DNA of 64,000 nucleotides from Gnetum montanum (GCA_015680685.1 MNCI01003588.1:86924-150923), one strand, 5' to 3'. Counted from the stretch's first letter, positions 21,129-33,000 are shown. Translations and numbers: made by a program. The notes: a model not told the origin generated them from the letters alone.

Positions 21129-21674
21129 CTAAGAATCTACTAGGTGTCCATGTGGGGCACCTAAGTAGAAATGCTTTGGATGGAATGCATTAAAATGTCT
21201 AGGTAACCTATGTCTTTGCACATTAGCAACCTTGTACACATTGGGGCCAATGACGTCTTTAATTTGAAATGGGCCTGACCGCATAGGAGAGAACTTACCT
21301 TGAAAATTTACTTGGTCAAATGTTCTACCTTTTTCTGAGATTAGGTCTTCTATCTTAAAGAATTCACCAATGTAATTCTTGTCAAGACATTGTTTAACAA
21401 TTTCTTGATAATTATGATTATGAAAATCAAGACATAACCTTAAATTACTTGTCCATTTTCTATCAAGTATTTCTTTGATATAAGTTTTAATGATAGGTCT
21501 AAGTTTTGGTGGGTCATTGAATATAGCCTTTCTAGGAGAATGTTCCATGGATGTGTCATTAAAATTTAGCTCACCTTCAAATGTTTTAAGAGGTAGGGTT
21601 TTACTTACATCTTTATCTTCCCCTAAAGGTGATGGATTACTTAGATGAAATCCATCTTGTTGTTGATAAGGCAA
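21129..21674 (-). pseudogene. Integrase C-terminal remnant (minus-strand element)
   Basis: A 181-codon open frame on the minus strand. Its last 60 residues (GKFSPMRSGPFQIKDVIG, then LPRHFNAFHPKHFY) match the SH3-like or chromodomain-proximal C-terminal segment of Ty3/Gypsy integrases, where a GPF-x-I/V block precedes a closing L-x-x-F-x-x-x-HLK/RP motif. The upstream part is not an integrase core, and no DDE motif is visible. It directly follows the protease ORF at 21,830-22,423, so RT, RNase H and the integrase core are missing. Confidence 0.6.
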
Positions 21675-21829
21675 GGCATATCCATGGATTTCTTTACCTT
21701 CTTTAGGACTTTGATAGGATTGGGTGGGATTTGCATGAGAGACAAGATTTATTTTGTTCCACTCACATGGTCATTTACAACATGTTCACTGTGTTCAACC
21801 TCAATAACCCCAACATAAAGATTAGTGTT

Positions 21830-22423
21830 TCAATTTTCCAAAGATTGATTTTGTTGATCCAAGGTTGTAACTACTTGTTTGTAGAAGGGTTCTTGAGGTA
21901 TAGTCATGTATTCAGATTTTCCTTTGATAGGGATTAATAGCTCTAAGAAATTTGACCTAAAGAAGCCCCCAAACTTAGCTCCAAAAGTCCTAGATAAATG
22001 CACACCATAGGTAGGTGACATGTCAACTACTAGGATATCTATGTAACATGTGAACATAGGGTATTGTTTAAGTTGCACTTTCACTCCTTTTAATGACCCT
22101 ACTACAAGTACATTGGACCCATTAAGTTGATTCACATTTTTCATTTGTAGTATCATTTCTGCTCCTAAAGTCTTATATACCTCAAGTGGCATGACACTAA
22201 AAGTTGCTCCATAATCCATCAAACAATTGTGAGCATTCTTTCCTAAAATAATTAGAGTTTTTAGGAAAGGAGGTTGCTCTTTCTTGCTCATCATGGAATT
22301 GTTTACATTTTGTACTAATAATGTGTTAGACCTTTCAAAGAAGTGAACTTGCCTTTCAGGGATTGGGGATTTTCCTTTATTGGTTTCCGGTTTATGAACT
22401 ATTTCTTGAACCACTTCTTTCAT
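21830..22423 (-). CDS. Retropepsin-like domain ORF of a minus-strand retroelement
   Basis: A 197-codon open frame. CLMDYGATFSVMP corresponds to the plant retropepsin-type motif in which D-S/T-G-A is followed by a VMP segment. The usual Ser/Thr after the catalytic Asp is Tyr here (DYG at 22,208-22,216), so activity is doubtful. It is the same strand as the gag fragments to the right and the integrase tail to the left, with only a stop between it and the linker ORF. Such domains (RVP_2-like) are standard in plant Gypsy gag-pol. Confidence 0.65.
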   Translation of the reverse strand: MKEVVQEIVHKPETNKGKSPIPERQVHFFERSNTLLVQNVNNSMMSKKEQPPFLKTLIILGKNAHNCLMDYGATFSVMPLEVYKTLGAEMILQMKNVNQLNGSNVLVVGSLKGVKVQLKQYPMFTCYIDILVVDMSPTYGVHLSRTFGAKFGGFFRSNFLELLIPIKGKSEYMTIPQEPFYKQVVTTLDQQNQSLEN

Positions 22424-23879
22424 TTAGTTAAATTGTAAAAGGTCATACATTGAGATGTTAGATTTAATTTTCTTCAAATCTTCAACTAGTTCATAAATCC
22501 TGTGTTCATCTTTAGCTTCTTGTTGAGGTGGAGTTCTTCTAAGTATAGAAGGTGGGTTTAATCGTTGTGGGGTGTTTGTTTGGGATGACCCAGTTTGAGT
22601 ATTTGTGTTACTTTGACTAGGAGCTCTTCTATTTGGAGGAGCACAAGGGTCATTCCTAGTTTTTTGTTGTGGGTTGTTCATAATGTCAGTAAATCTATGA
22701 TAGTAAGCATTATGTGGATTAGGTTTCAAAACATGACTTGTTCAAACGAAGGCACTTCCTCATTCTCAGTTTCATGGGGTACATTAAGGACCATGAAAGG
22801 AGGTTTTCCATTTTCTTGACCTTGGGTGTTGTCACCATATAATGCTAAAAAACTAGGGACAAGTCTTTTCAAAATGTTGCCTAGTGTTATGGAGGTGACA
22901 ATAATCATCATTGACTAATAAACTAGGCTTTTCTGGTTGTATAGGACCCTTGTTGTTGGTTTCTTTTTAATTCAAATACTTTATTTGAAAGTTTTTGAAG
23001 TGAAGTTAATATTTGGGCCATTTGATCTTGAGCTTGAGTTGTGGGTTTAACAGGATTAGGTACCTTGTTTGGGTTTATGATGGACTGAATTAAGGCCTTT
23101 GATTGATCCTCATTCAAACCAGTGTTAGATGGTAGGGATGGAGAAGATGTGGGACCTTGAAAATAACTATTTGTAAGTTGAGTCATTTAAAGGGGAATGT
23201 GAGTTTAGAACATAGTATTGGCCATTGGAAAAGTTGGTAGAGAGTTAGATTGCATGGGATTACTAATGCTCATCATTCCGAATTGGGTTTGGATGTTGTT
23301 CATAAGGGTTATTTGTTCTAACTCCACAGCTTTAGCCATTGTTCCCTGTATTTCCATTATATTAGAATTGAATTTGATGGCATAAGCAAAGAATGGGTCA
23401 ATGGTAGAGAGGTAAAAGTTGAGGATGCCATCGGGTTGTGGACGCATCTCACTTGGCACATAGGCCAGTTGGTGAAGGAATCTAAGGTTATAATCCCTAA
23501 CATTTTCCCCATGTAGCTTTATTAGGTTGGTAAAGTTACTTAACACGATTGCAGGGCTCGTGAATTTGTCAAACTAAGTCAAAAACTTATTTTTAAACTC
23601 TTGCCATGAGTTAATGGAGGCATTGGGGAGCATCAGAAATGATTGGGTTGCTTTGGTTTTGAAAGTTGTCATAAATACCTTACATGCCACATCATTTTGG
23701 ACAATGTTGTAGATGCCTAGTAAGGTTTCAAAACATTGTATATGTTGGTGGGCATCACTAGAAAGGTTTGTGGGATCGTAGAACAAATTTATGTTTTGGA
23801 GTGACTTTGGGATGTCGTGATATTTAGTAAAGTTAAAGGAGTTACTGACGAAGGGAGCTAGGGGTTGATTGGCTGCCAT
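22424..23879 (-). pseudogene. gag of a minus-strand Ty3/Gypsy-like element
   Basis: Starts at a true ATG at 23,879. A 101-codon capsid-like frame ends with SWQEFKNKFLT, a typical W-x-x-F-K-x-x-F-L block of the plant gag (retrotrans_gag) domain. It continues at 23,205-23,546 with GENVRDYNLRFLHQLA and after further stops at 22,923-23,186 (basic linker) and 22,424-22,729 (Pro/Asn-rich). At least four interruptions separate the parts. The family is distinct from the Athila-like gags elsewhere in the window. No LTRs or PBS could be placed with confidence. Confidence 0.65.
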
Positions 23880-24527
23880 CCTAGTCCAAGTAACCCTAAG
23901 AATAAAACTTGGAAAATGTGAGGCTCGTTATTTCTTTAATGCAAAGAGATGAGGGACTGGTCAGTTAGAAGTAGAGGGAAGTTCACTCACAAAACAAAAC
24001 TATAAAATATAATTATTAGAATAAAACTATAAAATTGTGTAAAAGAAAATAAAATATTGAAATAATAATTTTTGGTTAAAAAAACACTAAAATATGCTAT
24101 ATTTAAAAAAAGACATTTTTTAAAATAAAAGTAAATGTATAAAATTGCAATACTTATAAAATTAAAAGGGGAAATGGTAAAATGCAAGATTTTAGAAAAA
24201 TAAACTTAAAATTGCATAATAAAATAAAACCACCTTACTGCCCAAAACCCAAATTCGAAAATGGGACAGGGAAGTAAGGATTTAAAAAAAAAACAACAAT
24301 AAATAAAAAAAGATTAAAGAAAAATGGGTGATGAGACTCGAAAGTTTTCAAGAAATGAGCTTTTGAGAACAAGAAATAAGAGCTCAAAAATTCTTTAAAA
24401 AGATTTTTCAAGGCAACTGAAACAAAAATTTTAAATAAAACAAGTTTGAAACAAAGAAAATGAAATTTTCAGGAAATAAAAACAAAATAGGGATTAGAAA
24501 AGGACAAAAAATTAGATATCTCATAAC
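23880..24527. other. A-rich non-coding interval upstream of the minus-strand gag
   Basis: Strongly A-rich on the plus strand with only short ORFs. By position it should contain the leader of the minus-strand element, but no PBS is recognisable. Confidence 0.35.
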
Positions 24528-24750
24528 CATAACCACCGTAATGTCTGAAACGTTTGCCACTAATGTCCATAACCGCCGCAACTTCTGAAACATCTACCAC
24601 TAATGACTGTAACCATCGTCATTAATGACCATCACTCGACATTTTAAATGCCCACTACTCACATGATTTTTTATTGTGGTTATTAAGAGAGAGAGATAGA
24701 GACGTTGATAATCATGGCCCCATGAGAGCATGGGAGTGTTGACATCAACA
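24528..24750 (-). mobile_element. Truncated LTR edge, second copy of the 11.4-kb LTR
   Basis: Matches 11,241-11,482 through to the same 14-bp palindrome TGTTGATGTCAACA on the minus strand (24,737-24,750). The GAGAGAGAGATAGAGAYGTT block and part of the 40-bp repeat array are included. Beyond 24,750 the two loci diverge. Confidence 0.7.
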
Positions 24751-25620
24751 GTTACCTCGTCCAGGCTTGGTTAACATCATCTTCTTTAAAATCATCTCAA
24801 CCAATTGATAGATAGATATATATATATATATATCTAAGCTAGTTATAAGTCAAATTCAAGACATATAGCCAACTTGATACATTAGAGTAATTATAGAGGA
24901 ATATAACAGTGTCTTAAATATGTGGAAGAGAAGGAGAATTAGAAAATGAAAGAATGATTATAAGTACACCCCAATACATATTGTCAACATGAGACGTTAG
25001 AAGAATGAGAGAGGAATATAATGATGCTTCAAGTATGACTCAAATGGGCAATGCCTTGCTTAACAAGACAATGAACTAACTACTTAAGTCACCTATCAAT
25101 GACACCAAAAATGTAACATGAATTTGGGCAAAGAGAAAAGGGGGAAGATGGTTGGAATCCAAAAGAATGACAATACTTACATCCCAAGATATATAGTAGA
25201 CATAATACTTTAAACTAACCATAAGAGAATATAAGGATGCATGAAGTATGGTTTAAACTAGTAACCCCTTATATAACAAGACAATGAGCTAACCACTTGA
25301 GTCACCTATAATTGGCAACTTAAATTTGTAATCCTTCAATTTGTCTCTCTCTGTCTATTTTGTTATTATTATTGTTTGAAGGATAAGGTGATATTTAGTA
25401 ATATGCCTAGAACAATGCCCTTAGCTTTGTGTAACATGTTGATACTAGGCTTTGAATCTAGTACCTTACAATGCATGGTAGTGCATGCTAACCAACTAGC
25501 TAGTGACCTGTGCTCACTAAAGCATCTATCTTTCATCTACAGTGTATACCATTAATATTTAAGTTTAAAAAGTGTCATTGCCTAAAGCTTGAATACTCAT
25601 CTTACTTCATAAGCTTGCTC
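24751..25620. other. Intergenic DNA with TA microsatellite and SINE-like pieces
   Basis: A (TA)n run lies near 24,814-24,832. Two tRNA-like segments in minus orientation occur at about 25,050-25,100 and 25,262-25,315, and both contain GTGACT...GTTAG-type A-box-like sequence. No protein-coding gene is visible. Confidence 0.4.
25440..25512 (-). mobile_element. tRNA-derived SINE-like fragment
   Basis: The reverse complement reads GGTCACTAGCTAGTTGGTTA, then about 30 bases, then TAGATTCAAAGCC. This resembles a pol III A box followed at tRNA spacing by a B box. Both boxes carry mismatches and no anticodon stem is preserved, so it is a SINE relic rather than a tRNA gene. Confidence 0.35.
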
Positions 25621-26220
25621 GAAGATCAATAGATGAACAAAAACCTAAACTCAAACCCATGCATTCCTTCGAACCTAAGAAAGAAGCACCTCACCATTGC
25701 TTATCCTAATAATTCTTGTTATTTAGGGGTGTCCAACCCCAATTTAGATGCTCCCACGCAAAAAACAAAGCTCACAGCCACGTCAAATGCAATGGTTGTC
25801 CTGAAATATGGGAAAGAATATTTCCGTCTGTTCTCTTTGCATATTCCACCTTGGAAGCTATTTTGTGCATGTACCAAGAAACGTGACACAAACCATCCTA
25901 TCGTTTTGGAACCCCTTACAACGAATTTCCCCAATAAATAAAGGGAAAAAGAAACGTCACGAATAGAATGTCCCAGCCAAATTATGGCCATGAATCCTTT
26001 ATTAATTAACGAAAGCATGCTTTGACAGACACACAGCGACAAAGACGCACTCCATCTAAATTCAAAGTCCAACAGCTGCACCAGGCTGGTATGCATATGC
26101 TTATTTGTCGGCTGGCTACTTCCAAAATAAAAGAACATTTCTAAATTCAAAGAGCCCCAGCAGCCATTGGTTGCATCTCTTTCCTGGATGGAGGCTTTTA
26201 CTTGTGCTCCAAGGAGTTTA

Positions 26221-26234
26221 GAATATATATATTC
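26221..26234 (+). promoter_or_regulatory. Candidate TATA element of the NDB gene
   Basis: GAATATATATATTC lies about 640 bp before the start codon, upstream of a less AT-rich leader. A start site around 26,255-26,265 is inferred from the TATA position only. Two copies of GGAAGCTTTTTCTTTC (26,273 and 26,293) follow. A G-box CACGTG lies at 26,438-26,443, inside the presumed leader. Confidence 0.35.
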
Positions 26235-26254
26235 CAGGTCAAGCAGAAATTCTA

Positions 26255-26874
26255 AATCGTTGAGTTGTTTCCGGAAGCTTTTTCTTTCTTCTGGAAGCTT
26301 TTTCTTTCGCAAATTCATGCCAGCTCGTTGACAGAAATTGCATTGCGTCGGTGTGCTGTGTCGTGGAGTCGGAATCGAAGTTCTGATTTTCCGCGAATTG
26401 GCCTGCGTTGTGAAAGAGAGAAGCTGTCTTTTGCAAGCACGTGTCTGCACTGTTGCAGACCGTGCGTGTTTGAATCGTTATTTTTAACCACCTGTCGTTT
26501 AGTCCACAGCGTTTTGCTCCGCTTTCGTTGGAGTTCTAAGCAGGTGATCAAACAGTTGCAAATGTTTGACTTGAACCAGGTCTTGTAATGTGTGATTGGA
26601 TTCATGCAGCTCGAGTAACATGAATGGTTGAATGCCTTTTGGTTCCACGAATTTTGCAGGTTATCCGTGTTCACACGCAGACGCAGGGCGACGCGGAGTT
26701 TCTAAAGCACGAAACGGAAGAATACGGCCATTACCAAGCAGGCTTGGAAAAGTTTGCGAGGTTCTATTTGAAGGAGATCTTGTTGCTGTATTGCTTTGTG
26801 CTCTGTTTTTATTTTAGACGTCAGGATCATTGTAATTGTGTTTGTTTGTTTGGTTCTCCTGCGCTGTAGAAAAA
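26255..26874 (+). other. Presumed 5' leader of NDB, possibly with a small intron
   Basis: This is the non-coding stretch between the TATA element and the ATG. A plausible short leader intron has its donor at 26,544 (CAG|GTGATC) and acceptor at 26,658-26,659 (TTTTGCAG|GTT). A second acceptor-like pyrimidine tract ends TTTTATTTTAG at 26,817. Several upstream ATGs occur, including one at 26,624 opening an 82-codon frame that ends just before the NDB start. No transcript evidence is available. Confidence 0.35.
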
Positions 26875-27011
26875 ATGTCGTTGTTCTCGGCTTTCAAGTC
26901 TCGGTTCGCGAAGCATGCAGTGGTTGCGGTGAGTCGAACCAGGGCATACTCGTCTCAGGCTGCTTCCGGCTTTCCTCTGCAAAATTATAGCTTGCTTCTT
27001 TTGCTCGCAGG
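26875..27011 (+). other. NDB: NDB exon 1: mitochondrial-type presequence
   Basis: Encodes residues 1-45 and two bases of codon 46. Residues 1-32 contain Lys/Arg at positions 9, 10, 13, 21 and 23, no acidic residue, and many Ser/Ala, as expected for import into mitochondria. Residues 39-53 form a short hydrophobic stretch (SLLLLLAGGGGFVAY) that continues into exon 2. NDB family members have a comparable segment ahead of the first Rossmann fold. Confidence 0.8.
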
Positions 27012-30000
27012 GTATTCATCATATCTTTTAACTCAACTAGTTTTATTATTGGTGTTTTTCGAGTAATATCATTTTGCATTCAGGCTAGAATACCGTTTTA
27101 ATGTTCTACATATCTTAGAAATATCACATATGTTATGCTTCTTGATTTAGGCATTCAAAATCTGTTAAATGATCAGATGTCCCTTCGTACTTCTTTCTGC
27201 TTTTTTCTCTCGAAATCAGATTTTATTTTTCGGGAATCGTCAGCGTTTTATTTTAATTTTGTTCGGATTCCATGGTATAATAGCTAAGCCGTATACTATT
27301 GATTTTTGTGTTGCTTGCGTTCATACGCTGCGTAGTGCTGGGAACTGATAACCTGCTATTTAAATAACTTTCAAAATTTCCATTTTTCTGGTATGATTTT
27401 ACAGTTTCATCCATATTACATCCTTGAAACAGATAGAAAACAGGGCGTAATAGCGAACTTGCTGGGTATTGATTTTTGTGTTGTAGCTGGTTATTCTTGA
27501 TGTAATGCTATGAGCTCGTAGATTGCTATGTTTTATTTACACAACTTTAAAACATTCATTTTCCGTGCTAAGATGTCGCTTGTTACATCGGCAATCACGT
27601 TCCCAAAACACATATCAAAGAGGTACGAGCTACATGGAGTTGTCCAAGCATCAATGTTATATAACATGTTTTTTACTCTTTTAGATTGTTTTATTTCATT
27701 GCATGAGTGTATATGGCATTGTAAGGTTGGCGTTGTATACAGCGATAAGCTCTCTTTCCTTTAATGCCTGCTTATGGTCAATGCCTTTGTAATCTTGATT
27801 GGCAAATTTACCAGTTACCACTGACATTGCAGATTGTTTCGGAGAAACTGCTTAACTGTCCGTTGCTGTCTGAGCGGCCTACTTAAAAACGAAAACAAAA
27901 ACGAAACTAAGTTGTGAAAATAAGTTCAACCAAGAAATGGAATTGAAGAATAAAAAAGAAAACCAAGAAAATATAGCTGAAAAACAAACACATGGATTTT
28001 TTTTAAAGGACGGGGTAAAAAAGAGTAGAGAACAAATGGATTTTTTCGAGTAAAATTTGGGAAGATGGAATTGTTCGAAATTTCTGAAGTTATAGCAGAT
28101 AAACTGAAAAACGAAAGAAAATCATAAAATTAAAAACGAAAAAAAAAAAAAACAAGCTGAAGAGGGAAACAAATGAAACTGAAGAATAAATTGGATTTTT
28201 TTCTGCGAAATTTCGGAAGATGGAATTCTTCAGCGAAGTTTCTGACGATAGATTGAAAAATGATTTGAAAATGGCTGAAATTTGTGAAAATTGTTTTTGG
28301 TAAAATATCGGAAGATATAATTCTGCAGCAAAATTTTTGCAGATGGAGCCAATAAAACTTCAGCAAAACTTCTAAAGATAGAGCGATGTGAAAATTCGGT
28401 TGTTATGTTTAATTTCTATTACTTAAATTTTTTTTTATTTTCATGGATATGATTTTCGTGCGTTGTTTGCCAGTGGTGGAGGTTTTGTTGCGTATGCTGA
28501 GTCTAATTCTTCAAAAGACACAACAATCAATGAAGGCTGGAAAGACCCAAACAAGAAGAAGGTGGTTGTGTTGGGCACAGGATGGGCAGGGACGACATTT
28601 TTGAGAAATGTTGACTCCACTAAGTATAATATTCAAGTCGTTTCTCCTCGCAACTATTTTACTTTCACGCCTTTACTTCCAAGTGTTACGAATGGATCAG
28701 TTGAACCGCGAAGTATCGCTGAACCGATACGTAGGATTGTCGAAAATGTAAGTACTGCAAATCGCTATTGTTAGTAATGTTTTCTCTTTTCCTTAAATCC
28801 TAAGATGTATATGAAAACTTTCATGATTCAATTTGTAATCTTCCTTTTGGGGTTTTTGTGAATTTGACTTCCAAATTTTTTGTTAAAAAAATACAGTGTA
28901 TCTCTTTGTAGAATACTTTTGTGTTTTTACTGAAGTAGACTAGCCATGCAGAATAACTCGAACTTTTTTTTTTCTGGCTTTGCGTTTTGTTCTTCTGAGC
29001 TTATTTTTAAAAATATTAGATTAGCAAATGAGCTCATTTTAAGGAGTGTATGTTGGGCATTATGATTCATAAAACATCTATAAGAAGCTTTTGATTCGAC
29101 TTAGATCTTAACTTTGCATAGTTATAGCATATGAATAACTTTAATTAGTCGTGTATCTTATTTGTAGCGTTGAAGGAATCCTCTCGGATATAAAAAGTTT
29201 TCAAGCAATCATAATAACCTAGGGTATTAAGCCTTCCTTGAAGGCAGAATTCAGGAAGATGGAATCAATGAGAAACATCTAGCAATTTAAGATGAATGAA
29301 TGAATCAATTTGCTGGAGCTGGGATGCCTTCCACATTAACATTATAACTTTATTTGATAGCCCATTCTGCCATGCTCGAATTTACAACGTGATTTTACTG
29401 TTTGGGATATGAATAGAATTCCGTAACCCTGGATGTAATTTCTTTTTTTCTTTTTTTAAATGATATGTTAACTAGGTTTTTTAATTCAAAGGGTGATTTA
29501 CAGGTTTATAGTATTTGACAGGCTACGTTTGTTTGCTTTTACACATTTATTTATTTTTATTGCCCTCTACGTTTAAACTTTGGAAAATGATTTTCATTTT
29601 TTTTTAACTCTCAAATTTTTTTAATACTATTGGCAGAAAGTAGACCAAGTGAAATACCTGGAAGCTGAGTGTTTGGATATTGACGCCAATGAAAAGAAAA
29701 TAGCCTGCAAGGCAAGGAGTGATCTTGTGCCAAAAGGGAAGGAGAATTTCACTTTGGATTATGATTACCTGGTTATTGCTGTAGGAGCTCGACCAAATAC
29801 CTTTAATATTCCTGGGGTAGTTGAGAATTGCCACTTTTTGAAGGTACGTCAGAATTTTTTTTCAGCAACAAGTGAGTAAATGGCACTTATTAAATAAAGA
29901 AGAGTACTTCTTGTGACCAAGCAGAATGGTCAATTCTCTTAATACTTAAAACAAGGGGTATGTGCTCAACTCCTTCACTAAAGACTAGGTTGTCTGGAAG

Positions 30001-33000
30001 CAACTGCCTAAAAGTTGTTTTAGTCTTTATATCTGAAGGCTATGGGCTTCTTCCTCTCTTATCCTGGTCGGATGTAAACAGGGGATAAGAACCAATTAAT
30101 CAACTAAATGAACATTAGAGAAGTCTATCAGAAATCCATTTTTGATCCAATACATATTCAAGTTTACATTATGCATAGGCTTACAGTTTCAACTGAAACA
30201 TGTGAATTTGTATGTACAGGAAATAGAAGATGCGCAAAGGATTCGCAAAAATATAGTAGATAACTTTGAGAGGGCAAACTTGCCAAGTCTAACTGAGGAA
30301 GAGAAAAAGCAGATTCTTCATTTTGTAGTTGTTGGTGGTGGGCCAGCTGGAGTGGAATTCGCAGCAGAATTGCATGACTATGTTTATGAAGATCTCCTGA
30401 AGCTGTATCCTAATTTAAAGGATTTTGTCAAGATCACTCTCATTGAAGCAGCAGACCACATTTTGAACATGTAAGCTATCTCTTTATGTCACATGTCACT
30501 ATAACGGGTTTCTGAAATCAAATAGTCCCAAAAATGTAGAAAAGGCATTTTCAAGCACTGACCACAAGGTTCTTTATCTATAGAATCTTAAGAACTTGGA
30601 AGATGATATTGCGTATCCTTTTTCATTTTCTAGTTTGTTATTAATTTGATAAAAAATCATTCAACATGTTTAAATGTACAACCTTTAAGGATTTCCAATG
30701 GCTTATTCTTTTTCCCCTAGCTGTTTTATATATATGTTAAGATGTAATATATGGTAATGTATCCACCTCATTGTCTTGTATATGGATATGGGGCTGGGAC
30801 ATAAGATCATTAAATAATTTGTTTACATCAACATGTCATGTCAGTTAATGTGTCAAAAAATTAGTCTTCTTGTTGCTCGTTAGGAATAGGCTTTGGGAAA
30901 CATGAGTTTTTGATTTTGTTAGTTCACGAAGAGATTCTACAAGTGGCTGAACAATGGGATTAGAGCCCTTCTCCATCAGTGCATCCATGTACTCTTGAAT
31001 GATGTTTCATAAAAGAGAATATGTACAAGCAAAGCTTAGAAATTTGCAAAATTCAGCATGAAATTTAGGAACAACGTTAACCGTAAATATATAAAATATA
31101 GATAGCATGTGGCACATCAAGACACTGCAATTGGGATAAGAATGGAATCTCTGATTGCATGCGGCTTGAAGCCTGAACCCGTGACTTATAGGCAGTGGAA
31201 TGAACCCTAGAGCAGATAAAGGACAATTTGTAAATGCATTAGGTTAATGATTTCTCAAATCTATCAACAATGTTTCGTTGAATGTTCATGGAACAGCATT
31301 GTATTGCAAATAACCCATTGGAATCAAATTTGTAACTTGTAGGATCCAAGTTACAAGTCCTAACCAATGAGTTGCACGTCATTGATTTTTATTTTATTTA
31401 TTGATTTATTTGAAAGAAATTTTGGTATTCAAAATAATATTTGTACTAGTTTACATGTGCATGTTTGAACATATCCACATTGGATTTTTAGTCCTCCCTG
31501 TCGCAAATATTCATGTAATAGTCGGGAGTCTTCTATACTCACACAAGTCACTGTTATTTGAACTTGTTTTATTTCAGGTTTGATCAGAGAATTACAAAGT
31601 TTGCTGAAGAGAAATTTCACAGGGATGGTATAAACTTAAAAACAGGTTGTCTAGTAAATCAAGTCACTGCTGATTGCATTCGAATGAAATCAAATGGAGA
31701 GTTAGTGTCCATGCCTTATGGCATGATTGTTTGGTCAACAGGAATTGGAACCCTCCCTGTCATTTCACAGTTTATGAAGAATATTGGACAGGTTTTCCCT
31801 TTAATGGTTTTGTTATACTGTTGGTTTTCCCTGTGAAATCAACTCTCAGTGTATTTCAAATAACATATACTCAGCATATGCACTGTATTTTTGAAACTCA
31901 TCTGTAATATGTGATTCCTGTTATACATGAATGCAGAATGGCAGACGAGTTTTAGCAACTGATGAATGGCTTCGAGTGAAGGGATGTGACAATGTGTATG
32001 CTCTTGGGGATTGTGCATCAATAGACCAGCGAAAACTAGTGGTAAGAACAGACTGAAGAATTATGTTAAGGAGTGATTCATGTTTTTGATATCTTTGATA
32101 CATGAATTTGGTGAACATCATATCATTATTTACTTGCCTTGAAATGATTAGGTGTTTGAATTGGACAAAATGCATATTAAGTGCCTAAGGCATACATACT
32201 GCAGGCTTTTTCTAGATGATGACTTGAAATTTTTATGTTCATGAGGCTTCTATAAATATTGTTTTTTAGAAAAAAATGTGGAACCTATATAAATTAGTTT
32301 TAAAACTGTGAAATTAAAACACGTCTTGCATTATGAAGGCTGATACATGAACTCATTCTTGAATAGTACATATCAAATTATTCTGTCTTGTTTTGTTCTT
32401 TTTGTAATTTTTATTTTTGGTCATGCAATTTCATTTCTGCATACCATTTGAAATAACATTTGCATTTCTTTTAGTGTTAACTGTCATGCATTTGCTTGAA
32501 GCAAAAATTTCGTGCCAGTTTTTTTCTGTGATAAGATCTCAGCTATCTGAAGCTGAAAATTCTATAGGCATCAAAGGGGTAGTTAATGCTCATTATGTGT
32601 AATATGGAACAAAATCAATGTCAAAATTCAACGTGAGTATTTCTGGTGATGGGAACGATAGAAGGTTTTGGCATTCTTGAAGATACAAGTGTATTGTTTA
32701 GTGAAAAATCTAGTAATATTTGTAGCAGTACTCTTTACACATGTAACTTATTTTAAAAGATATAAAGCAATTTTTTCCTTGGGAAAATCTGCAGGAAGAT
32801 ATTGCATACTTATTCAAAATGGCAGATAAAGATAATTCAGGCACATTAACTGTTGAGAAATTTAGTAGCGTGTTCAAAGACATTAAGGAAAGATATCCTC
32901 AAATAAATATCTATATGAAAAAGAAGGGCATGAAGGATGTGAGAAAGCTACTTGAGGACGCAGAAAAAAGTGAGGAAGCGAAGAAAATTGAACTTAATAT

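Noticed and set aside
25633-25941. 102-codon plus-strand ORF upstream of NDB
   Set aside because: No homology recognised, no splice or promoter context, and it is antisense to a longer unexplained ORF.
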